A DNA stretch of 64,000 nt from contig NZ_JAUKWQ010000001.1 in the NCBI RefSeq assembly GCF_030504645.1, forward strand, positions 496,001 through 560,000, read 5' to 3'. Positions 30,338 to 37,070 of the stretch are shown here, piece after piece. Position 1 is the stretch's first letter. Every line of letters starts with the position of its first letter. This DNA is from Rhizobium oryzicola. Its GTDB lineage: Bacteria; Pseudomonadota; Alphaproteobacteria; Rhizobiales; Rhizobiaceae. A program made the translations under genes and the position numbers. The notes under the pieces are model-generated. The model saw nothing but the letters and a program-made list of their open reading frames with translations, was not told where the DNA came from and made no database searches.

Positions 30338-31476
30338 GTCTGCAAGGCCTCGCGCTTCTCGTCCAAATACGCGTGGCGATTGTAGATCGAGGCGACGCCG
30401 GAGACTATCCCGGATTTGTGGTTCAACACCGCCTCGATGATATGGGGTTGGACCTTCAGGATAGCCATGTTGGTTGCGACGGTGCGACGGACATCGTGAA
30501 AGCGCCAATCCTCTGCATCCAGCCCGACGAAGGTATCCAGCCGATCCTTGAAGCGACCGAAACCCGAGATCGGTGTCTTACCGGTTGAGGTGAACACATA
30601 GTCCGAGCCGAGAAATCGCGGGATGGAACGGAGAATGTCCAGCGCCTGCCGGGACAACGGGACAATATGTGCAGTGCTGTTTTTCGTTCGGTCGGCCTTG
30701 AGTGTGAACGTCCCCCGATGCAGATCCAGTTCCGACCAGCGCATGGATGCAATTTCATCACGGCGTTGTCCAGTTAGAAGCAATAGCTTACCGAACTGTT
30801 CAAAGGGATAGCCTTCGGACTCGCATCCCTTCCAATAGGCGACGATTTCGTCATCGGTCAGGACACGGTCACGCGACTCCTCCTTGATCGGCGGCTTCAG
30901 ACCGACCACGGGCGAGGTTTCGACAATGCCCTGATCAATGCACCAGGAATACAGTTTCTTGATTGCGGCCAGCCCACGGTTCGCCCGCGTGCCTTTGCCT
31001 CCCTTCGCGCCGATATCGCTGATCAGGCGTTCAAGTTCTCGCGTCACGTCGCCACGCTTGATGGCAGTTATCGGCATAGGGTGAAGGCCGCTCATGCGTC
31101 GCAAAATGCTCTCGGTGCCCTTCCAATCCTTCGTCTGCCGCTGGGCATATCGCGTGATGAATTGAGGTATGATATCGCCAAGCGTCAAAACCGGCGGTGC
31201 TGGCTCAACGTCACGGTGCTGGAACGTGCCCAGTTGAATGTCGCGCAGCAGCGATTGCGCCTTCTCGCGAGCGTCCTTTAGCGACAGCACCGGGTAGGTG
31301 CCCAGCTTGATGCGCCGAAGCACGCCATCAACGCGGGTGGCGAGATACCAGACCTTTCCGCCGGTCCGAGACACTCGGATCAACAGCCCCCTGACCAATT
31401 CGTCGCGGATCTCGTACCGCTTGTCTTCAGCGGGAGAAAGATTGTCGAGCAGCTTGGGTGTGAGTTTCTTTCGCAT
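30247..31476 (-). CDS. int: P4-type tyrosine integrase of the island
   Basis: A 409-aa site-specific recombinase with the N-terminal DUF4102 domain of P4-like integrases (MRKKLTPKLLDNLSPAEDKR; later VDGVLRRIKLGTYPVLSLKD). Catalytic residues are visible: Arg in LLLTGQRRDEIASMRW, His-x-x-Arg in RFHDVRRTVATNM, and Tyr in SIYNRHAYLDEKREAL near the C-terminus. ATG 31476 matches the family start better than an upstream ATG at 31533. It would recombine the tRNA-Phe att sites found at 14,522 and 36,787. Unusually for this class the gene is internal, about 5.3 kb from the nearer end, with defence cargo outside it. Confidence 0.94.
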   Translation of the reverse strand: MRKKLTPKLLDNLSPAEDKRYEIRDELVRGLLIRVSRTGGKVWYLATRVDGVLRRIKLGTYPVLSLKDAREKAQSLLRDIQLGTFQHRDVEPAPPVLTLGDIIPQFITRYAQRQTKDWKGTESILRRMSGLHPMPITAIKRGDVTRELERLISDIGAKGGKGTRANRGLAAIKKLYSWCIDQGIVETSPVVGLKPPIKEESRDRVLTDDEIVAYWKGCESEGYPFEQFGKLLLLTGQRRDEIASMRWSELDLHRGTFTLKADRTKNSTAHIVPLSRQALDILRSIPRFLGSDYVFTSTGKTPISGFGRFKDRLDTFVGLDAEDWRFHDVRRTVATNMAILKVQPHIIEAVLNHKSGIVSGVASIYNRHAYLDEKREALQTWADRVEKLMAKMNLGHGNAPKHSLIAAVS

Positions 31477-31577
31477 GACGTAACAATAAGATTGCAACGT
31501 CCGCGTGTCAGGGTACGATTTGCGCAGGTTCAAGAATAGATGAGAGCTGGACCAAGCGGTTAGCAGAGTGATGTTGG

Positions 31578-33059
31578 ATGATGGCTTCGCGAGGTTTTTG
31601 GGACAGCGTAGTTGAGATCGCGGATGGCAATGAAGCAGACGTCGAGACTCGGATAGTCCTGCCGCTTCTCCAGGAACTCGGCTATGACCGCGATTGTATA
31701 GCTTCGAAAGTGCCCGTCACTTTCCAGGAAGGTCGAGAAAAGCGCCCGGGGCGAAAGCCGGAAGCTGATTTTGTCGTCTATGCGGAACGCCCCTTTAGTC
31801 GCGCAACCTCATTGATTGTCGTGGAAGCGAAACGTCCTAACGAACCTTTGGGCGACGGCAAGGATCAAGGCGAATCATATGCGCAGAATCTACGAACTCC
31901 TATCCTCTTGATGACGAACGGCCAGAGGCTTGAAATCTGGCAGATGCAATTGACGACGGAGAGTGAGAAAATTTTCGATTGCTCTGTCGCGGAGATCGCT
32001 GGCAAGCGGGCCGAAATAGAATCGCTATTGTCGCGGGAGGCCCTTAAGGACCATTGTGGTGCATTACGACACAAGCGGTTTGATGTCGCCGCCAACGACT
32101 TGGGTGCATATCTATCAGCGGAAATCGAACGTATCGGCCCGATTACACGCTTATCAATTCCTCGGCGCCTGACGCGAACGGATACGAACTCTACCATTTC
32201 GGCTTTGGACCTGCTTACCCATAACTCGCGTGGCGCATTGGTGTTGGGTATGTCAGGCTATGGCAAGACCACATTGGCGAAACAGCTTTTGCATGAGGCT
32301 CTTGAACGGCGGATTGAAGAAACCTCAACCATCTTGCCATTTGAAATTTTCTTACCGGATTTCACGAACAGCCAATCGAGCCTTGCTGGCTTTCTCGTCG
32401 AGAGGGTTGCCAGTCATAAGCCTGGTTTTACAGTTGAGGCTCTTCTGAAAATTGCGCGAGACTTTGGCGTGTTGCTCCTCGCGGATGGTTTTGATCGTGT
32501 GCCCTTAGGACAACGAGGTGCGGTTGAAACAGCCCTGCGGCAGTGGATGCGTGATTACCCCAAGACGCAGACCGTCATCATGTCACGTAAGCAATCTGCG
32601 CCGACAGATTTGAGTCTGCCAGAGTTGTGGTTGGAAGGATATGATGTTGGTGACCTGCGCGACCTTGCGGATCGGCGAAGTGCGACGGAGCTGCCAGAGG
32701 CTAAATACGTGTTCGTATCAGCTCCTCATTACATCCAAAATGTTTCGCAGGTGCCGCTGCTAGCCGAGCTTGTGATCCAAATCTACTCGACAACGAGGAA
32801 GTATCCGACAAACTTGAACGCATTGTATGAAGCTTGGCTAAATAAAATCCTCGCGAGATATTCTTCTGTGGAACGTGCTCTTGATCGAGTTTTTCTTGGG
32901 GAACTTGCCGAGCAGACGACAGAAGGGCCTGTTTCAATTGAAGATGCTGTTGCTATTGGGCGCAATTATGAGGATTCGCGGCAGGCGCTAGAGAGATTAT
33001 CGGACGCAGATGCAATTCGGTGCGCGGCACGACAGTTGAGCTTCAGCACGAGGGGCTAG
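31578..33059 (+). CDS. Nuclease-NACHT defence protein, N-terminal part (frameshifted)
   Basis: A 493-aa frame. Residues ~20-150 form an HsdR-like PD-(D/E)XK domain: PEADFVVYAE (D~64) and LIVVEAKRP (E~83, K~85). A STAND/NACHT ATPase follows, with Walker A LGMSGYGKTT at ~223-232 and Walker B LLLADGFDRVP at ~299-309. The frame ends abruptly at 33059 just where homologues continue into the winged-helix core, and the frame at 33020 supplies that sequence. The combined product (~970 aa) has the plan of bacterial NACHT (bNACHT/Avs-like) immune proteins: C-terminal sensor, ATPase switch, N-terminal DNA-cutting effector. It diverges from the integrase across ~100 bp. Trigger unknown. Confidence 0.8.
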   Translation: MMASRGFWDSVVEIADGNEADVETRIVLPLLQELGYDRDCIASKVPVTFQEGREKRPGRKPEADFVVYAERPFSRATSLIVVEAKRPNEPLGDGKDQGESYAQNLRTPILLMTNGQRLEIWQMQLTTESEKIFDCSVAEIAGKRAEIESLLSREALKDHCGALRHKRFDVAANDLGAYLSAEIERIGPITRLSIPRRLTRTDTNSTISALDLLTHNSRGALVLGMSGYGKTTLAKQLLHEALERRIEETSTILPFEIFLPDFTNSQSSLAGFLVERVASHKPGFTVEALLKIARDFGVLLLADGFDRVPLGQRGAVETALRQWMRDYPKTQTVIMSRKQSAPTDLSLPELWLEGYDVGDLRDLADRRSATELPEAKYVFVSAPHYIQNVSQVPLLAELVIQIYSTTRKYPTNLNALYEAWLNKILARYSSVERALDRVFLGELAEQTTEGPVSIEDAVAIGRNYEDSRQALERLSDADAIRCAARQLSFSTRG

Positions 33060-34492
33060 CTGATTTCCTCAGAGCTCAGAAATTCTGGAAGCAGAAACGT
33101 GGATGCGTTCAAGCTGATTTGACCAACCTATTGACGGATCAGTCCGCTCAACTCCCGATACTCTTGCTCTCGACTGCTACTTCACGAGAAGACAGGCGAA
33201 CCGTTTGGAATGCAATCGCGACCTGGAATCTGCAAGTTGCTATCCGATCCCTTCATTTCGCATCAGGCGATGAAAATTTTGATCCGGTCAATCCAGAGAG
33301 CGATGCTCGCGTTCTTCTGTCAGACATCAAAGAGTCTTTCGAAATTCTCGTTGCTGATTATGCGACAAGCCTGCGTGACAGTATTTTTGAGGAAGTTGTC
33401 GGGCATCCCGTTCAGAAGCTTGCGATCGAAGGCGTAATGGGAGCTGATGACATTGGCTATTCGTTTATCGAGCAGGACACCGGCGCATCAGTGATTGTAA
33501 ATCGGTCACCTGCCAGCACACCGCGTCGACCGAGAATGTATGGGCATGCCCTGAGACGAGTGGGATATGGGCCAGAAGCAGGCAGAATCCTGGGATGCTC
33601 GAAGTTTCGGGATATTTTGCTGGAAATTGTAGGTAAGCGTGATCTACGAGGCCGAGAGGTTTGGACTGAAGAACTGGTTTATGGCCGAATTCGTCACCTG
33701 CAGAATGAATACGAATTTCCTATTGATGCTACCGATCTTCGAGAATGCCTAGCGTTTCTCGAGCCGCACGCTGACGAGATGGTATCCGGCGAAAGCTTTA
33801 GAAAAGGACAGAGCTTCTCGATTGAGCGGCTACTGCAGGACATTCGCTGGCTGACAGATCGAGGGATTTCCTCGATAAAACCTTGGTGGCACGACCTAGA
33901 GCAATTGGGGCCACAGTCCGAAAATATTGAACAGCTGTGCCAAGAAACGCTGGACGAGTACTATCGACGCCGCCAACTCGCGTATGCGGAGATTATTGAA
34001 GAGAGCTTGCCCGCGCTCAAACCTTACCTTACTCGCTTTAGAAGTATGCCTTTTTCTATGCAAATCGAAATGGGATTCAACTCTGATGTTGGTTATGTAC
34101 GCACTTGGCTTCACAAGCGTGGATTTCCTGTGGCCAGCTATCAGGAGGCTGGTGCTGTCGTAGCCTTTCCAGAGGCTCCTTCCGATTGGAACAGTTGGGA
34201 AGCAATAGAAGCGTATATGCGGGAAACTGATCGATTGCGGAAGCGCCTGGGGCGTCCATTAGAGGGTAGTTACACCTTCTGGGAATCAACGATACTCCTA
34301 CCGGATTTTCATGGTAGAGATACCGGATTTGGTGGATTGCCTGATGAGAGTGCAGTGGTTCGCGGCGCATCAGACTGGTTGCGAGAAGATCTAAAAACGC
34401 TGTTCAATGAAATTCCTTCATATGGCCTTCGCGATCTAAAGCTCCTTGCCCCAAGTTTCGGGGGGGAAGCGTCAGCCGCGCCAGAACTGTAA
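33020..34492 (+). CDS. Nuclease-NACHT defence protein, C-terminal part (frameshifted)
   Basis: A 490-aa frame overlapping the previous one by 40 bp in the -1 direction. It opens with VELQHEGLADFLRAQKFW, the motif that normally follows the NACHT domain (compare the FxHxxxQEYLAA-type segment), so it is the continuation of the same protein. The remainder is a long sensor-like region without recognised repeats, rich in aromatic and acidic residues. The GTG at 33020 has no good ribosome binding site. No classic slippery heptamer is seen at the junction. One missing base near 33,018 would join the frames smoothly, so this is either a mutation, a sequencing error or, less likely, a real two-gene split. 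Confidence 0.75.
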   Translation: MRGTTVELQHEGLADFLRAQKFWKQKRGCVQADLTNLLTDQSAQLPILLLSTATSREDRRTVWNAIATWNLQVAIRSLHFASGDENFDPVNPESDARVLLSDIKESFEILVADYATSLRDSIFEEVVGHPVQKLAIEGVMGADDIGYSFIEQDTGASVIVNRSPASTPRRPRMYGHALRRVGYGPEAGRILGCSKFRDILLEIVGKRDLRGREVWTEELVYGRIRHLQNEYEFPIDATDLRECLAFLEPHADEMVSGESFRKGQSFSIERLLQDIRWLTDRGISSIKPWWHDLEQLGPQSENIEQLCQETLDEYYRRRQLAYAEIIEESLPALKPYLTRFRSMPFSMQIEMGFNSDVGYVRTWLHKRGFPVASYQEAGAVVAFPEAPSDWNSWEAIEAYMRETDRLRKRLGRPLEGSYTFWESTILLPDFHGRDTGFGGLPDESAVVRGASDWLREDLKTLFNEIPSYGLRDLKLLAPSFGGEASAAPEL

Positions 34493-34530
34493 AACAGCTT
34501 TTTATCCCCTCACTCGGTGGTAAGTAGACA

Positions 34531-35565
34531 TTGAGCGGTTATCCAGACGATTTACACAGGTTGATCCATCAGACTCTTGAAGCCGTAGGCTGGAACGCCG
34601 ACGTCGAAAAAATTGTTGAGCAAGTGAAAAGGCTCGACATTGGGCTGCCAGCCGAAGACGAGTTTTCGGTGCTGTGTGCATGGCTTGGAAAGTGTGAGCT
34701 GCTGCACAAGTTAGAACAGCATCAAATGCCAAGGGCGTCAAAAAAAGCCTATCAGGTGCCCGATATTCTCGCCTTCTTTTCCACCCAGTCGCTAAGAAAA
34801 CCCGTTTTGATTGAGGTTAAAAGCAAAAGAGCAAATACTCTTTCATTCTCGCCAGATTATCTTGCGCGTCTAGAAAATTATGCAAATATGGTCGATATGC
34901 CGCTTCTGATCGCATGGAAATTTTATTCCATGTGGGTCCTGTTTGAAGCAAAGCATCTCAAGAAAATGAAAAGGAACTTTAACATCTCCTTCGGAGATGC
35001 TTTAAAGGAGAACCTGCTGGGAGTTCTTGCTGGTGATCTGGCCTACAAAATTGGAAGAGGTGCGGGCATTCATTTTCGACTTGAAAAAGAAGAAATTTTG
35101 TCTGTGGATCACAATGAAGACGGAAGATTTGAGCAGTGGCAAATGCGGCTAAGTGAGGTGGCGTTTAGCGGTCGGGAGGGAGAGTCAATCACCAACTTAT
35201 CTGACGACGTGCGGTCGTTGTTTGCGACTTGGGATCTTGAGATGCAAGAAGATCATGCGGACGACCATATTTGGGTTCGGCATACAGCCGGTAATGACGG
35301 AATCCAGTTCGCTCACACTGCGTTGGTTCGGTTGCTTGATTGGAGTCTGCCTGACGGCGCGAAACGATCTTGGAGGCGCGAAGCTCGGAAAGAAAATCTT
35401 AATACAATAACTGATTTCAGAAGGGCCGTTACAAAGGCAATTGATGAAAAGGTTGTGCAGTTTGTCCTTGACCTGCAGCCGCACACCATGCCTGACTTTG
35501 TTAAGCCGCGTATTGTAGAAAAAGAAATTCATCTAAGGGTTGCGTCAGGCTTTGTCTTGGATTAA
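34531..35565 (+). CDS. PD-(D/E)XK nuclease-like protein upstream of tRNA mimic
   Basis: A 344-aa protein with a restriction-endonuclease-like domain: YQVPDILAFF (P~77, D~78) then KPVLIEVKSKR (E~95, K~97), and a later LARLENYANMVDMPLLIAWK resembling Mrr/Hjc-type nucleases. The remaining ~190 residues are unrecognised. It starts at TTG 34531 with GGTGG upstream; no ATG fits the domain start. Codon use is AT-richer than the chromosomal genes, a sign of transfer. A tRNA-like RNA begins 9 bp after its stop, followed at once by a HEPN gene, so all three are probably one transcription unit. Confidence 0.75.
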   Translation: MSGYPDDLHRLIHQTLEAVGWNADVEKIVEQVKRLDIGLPAEDEFSVLCAWLGKCELLHKLEQHQMPRASKKAYQVPDILAFFSTQSLRKPVLIEVKSKRANTLSFSPDYLARLENYANMVDMPLLIAWKFYSMWVLFEAKHLKKMKRNFNISFGDALKENLLGVLAGDLAYKIGRGAGIHFRLEKEEILSVDHNEDGRFEQWQMRLSEVAFSGREGESITNLSDDVRSLFATWDLEMQEDHADDHIWVRHTAGNDGIQFAHTALVRLLDWSLPDGAKRSWRREARKENLNTITDFRRAVTKAIDEKVVQFVLDLQPHTMPDFVKPRIVEKEIHLRVASGFVLD

Positions 35566-35574
35566 CAGAATGAT

Positions 35575-35665
35575 GTGCCGGTAGCTTAATGGTTAGAGCG
35601 CCTGACTTCAAAAAACTTCGGTTTCCTTAGATCGGGTGATGCACGTTCGAATCGTGTCCGGTGCT
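35575..35665 (+). ncRNA. tRNA-like RNA with hairpin-expanded anticodon loop
   Basis: The strand folds as a cloverleaf: acceptor GTGCCGG/CCGGTGC (7 pairs, two G-U), T8-A9, D-stem GCTT/GAGC with GG in its loop, anticodon stem CCTGA/TCGGG, a 4-nt variable loop, T-stem GCACG/CGTGT with loop TTCGAAT, and one unpaired T. The anticodon loop (35,606-35,631) is 26 nt rather than 7. It begins CTTCAAA, which read as a normal loop would give anticodon TCA (opal/Sec-like), and then contains AAAC-TTCG-GTTT, a UUCG-capped hairpin, and CCTTAGA. No CCA follows, unlike the two true tRNAs in this window. It fills the 106-bp gap between a nuclease gene and a HEPN gene. A working translational tRNA seems unlikely; decoy, antitoxin or sensor is inferred. 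Confidence 0.75.
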
Positions 35666-35671
35666 TATCAG

Positions 35672-36616
35672 ATGAAGAATGGCTTGTATTTAAACGACAG
35701 TATTGCCAGATCAAAATTCAAAGATCTTCTAGGTAATGCAAACCATCTAATAATTACTACTTTGGTGGGATTGCATGCAGTTGAAGCGAACTTGGTGGAA
35801 GAAGCTCCGCCTGAGCTGCGAGCAGCTTGGTGTCCGAAGGACTTCAAAGTCTCCGCGCGTAGGGCTCGGCGGATGGCCCTTGATACCGCTTTGATCCGGG
35901 CCACTGATGCTGTCGACGTATACATACGCTATGCAAGGCGCGCTCCTTCAATTATCCAAAATGTTGGCCTTCGAAATGACATTGATGGTGCCGGGCGAAG
36001 CATCTTCAGGAAGGTTCTAGCTGTTCAAAAAGTTTACGGCTCCCATGACCCGTTGCTCTTTGCAATGGTGCTAGTAATGGTCGCTTGGCGAAACAGAGGC
36101 GCGCACTCTGAAGCAGATGTAGATATCGACGATTCCGTGCGTCAGATAATTGAAGAGAATTCTGGCAGGCTAAGAGCTGACTTTCGGGGATTGGATGCCA
36201 AAGAGTTTTTAGCTGGTTTTGAGGACGGTGACCCTAGATTTAAAGAGGTTGCTTCTCTTATCCATGCATCCCAGATGTTGGTAGAGTTGCTCGAAGACGC
36301 GCTTTTTCGAGACCTAAATTCTGAGCAATTCTTGAAGGATTTAATCTGGTACGTCCCGCGTGAACTCACAGGTGTTGATGCCGAACGCCTTCGAAAAAAA
36401 AGCATTCAATCTGTATGGGGCCGGGATCAATCCGACCGTTATACGGCGGTGTTGGCGAGGCTCCGTCAAAACGGGTTGTCAACGAACAAGAAAATGGCGA
36501 GTGAGAAAAGAAAGAAAATGAGATCGCCTGTCGAGTTCAATGAGGATTTGATTACCCGCCTATGCTCGATGTCTCCGTCTCAAGTGTACGCTTGGGCCAA
36601 GCCTACTGAAGCATAA
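35672..36616 (+). CDS. HEPN-domain putative ribonuclease (toxin candidate)
   Basis: A 314-aa helical protein with the HEPN catalytic signature R-N-x3-H in AWRNRGAHSEADVD (R~140, N~141, H~145). HEPN proteins with this motif are metal-independent RNases used in toxin-antitoxin, abortive-infection and Cas13/Csm6-type systems; several cut tRNA anticodon loops. ATG 35672 lies 6 nt after the tRNA-like element, so the element's 3' strand covers the place for a ribosome binding site; an in-frame GTG at 35636 lies within the RNA. The C-terminal ~60 residues are basic (ASEKRKKMRSPVEF). It is AT-rich and the last gene before attR. Target RNA and the role of the neighbouring RNA are not known. Confidence 0.75.
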   Translation: MKNGLYLNDSIARSKFKDLLGNANHLIITTLVGLHAVEANLVEEAPPELRAAWCPKDFKVSARRARRMALDTALIRATDAVDVYIRYARRAPSIIQNVGLRNDIDGAGRSIFRKVLAVQKVYGSHDPLLFAMVLVMVAWRNRGAHSEADVDIDDSVRQIIEENSGRLRADFRGLDAKEFLAGFEDGDPRFKEVASLIHASQMLVELLEDALFRDLNSEQFLKDLIWYVPRELTGVDAERLRKKSIQSVWGRDQSDRYTAVLARLRQNGLSTNKKMASEKRKKMRSPVEFNEDLITRLCSMSPSQVYAWAKPTEA

Positions 36617-36631
36617 GCTTACGACATGATA

Positions 36632-36655
36632 AGGCTGGGTGTTAAATGGGTCACA
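36632..36655 (+). promoter_or_regulatory. Candidate integrase arm-type sites, right end
   Basis: AGGCTGGGTGT repeats the left-end sequence exactly, followed 12 bp later by a degenerate second copy (TGGGTCACA). It lies about 130-155 bp inside attR in the same orientation as the left pair. Role in integration or excision is inferred. Confidence 0.45.
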
Positions 36656-36786
36656 ATAATCGTGCGCTTGGATGGATGAGTATTTATAAGGTTGCGAAGC
36701 AGTGGAATACTCATAGTCGTTGCGAAAAATAGCTTCGCCTCTAGGCTGCTATAAGTTGATGCTGTTTGACGAGCATCCCAGTCCTG

Positions 36787-36837
36787 TTGAAAATCCGCGT
36801 GTCGGTGGTTCAAATCCGCCTCCGGGCACCATTTTTC
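36787..36837 (+). repeat. attR: 51-bp direct repeat, remnant tRNA-Phe 3' half
   Basis: A perfect copy of 14,522-14,572, running from the anticodon loop through CCA. Upstream bases do not continue the tRNA, so this is the displaced chromosomal 3' end left after island integration. Confidence 0.95.
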
Positions 36838-37070
36838 CCATATTCGTATTTCTCGGTTTGTTTTGTGTCCGGCAATCTGGTGCTTCGACAGTGCCGGTAA
36901 ATATGACTTTGGTGGTTGTGCTCACGCCCACGCTACTGAAGAGATTCTCTGCTGCAATGATGTTTGCGCGCCCCGCGCACGAAACTGTGTGGCATAATCT
37001 GGTTGCCAAACGGCTCCCTTTGTTTCAACACCGTGGGTCAAGACATGGTGTTGCTCAAGGAACGGCTCTA

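Larger units (their letters stand above)
14522..36837. mobile_element. Integrative satellite-like genomic island in tRNA-Phe carrying defence cargo (~22.3 kb)
   Basis: Bounded by perfect 51-bp direct repeats that copy the tRNA-Phe anticodon loop to the 3' end plus a few flanking bases. Between them lie a P4-type tyrosine integrase, AlpA-type regulator and prim-pol/RecA-like replication protein, and almost exclusively restriction/defence-type cargo. Chromosomal housekeeping genes resume at once on both sides. Base composition is visibly more AT-rich in the right third than in the flanking chromosome. No conjugation, plasmid-transfer or virion structural genes are seen, so mobility probably depends on a helper. 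The core resembles P4-like satellites or mobilisable islands; this class assignment is inference, the insertion itself is directly shown. Confidence 0.95.
36617..37070. other. 454-bp intergenic region spanning the island's right junction
   Basis: Contains the right arm-type repeats and attR, then about 230 bp of original chromosomal DNA leading to prc. No coding frame or further RNA gene is supported. The truncated tRNA-Phe 3' half at 36,787 is not a working gene. The prc promoter must lie in 36,838-37,070 if not disturbed by the insertion. Confidence 0.7.

Noticed and set aside
31500..31509. TCCGCGTGTC upstream of int, matching ten bases of the att repeat
   Set aside because: Too short and isolated to call a third att site; the flanking bases do not continue the match.
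33000..33060. Programmed -1 frameshift joining the NACHT halves
   Set aside because: No X-XXY-YYZ slippery heptamer or obvious downstream pseudoknot is seen; mutation or sequencing error is simpler.
35575..35665. Reading the tRNA-like element as a genuine selenocysteine or opal-suppressor tRNA
   Set aside because: The TCA would sit correctly in the loop, but the loop is 19 nt too long, the acceptor/T arms have ordinary 7+5 lengths rather than the extended Sec form, and CCA is missing.
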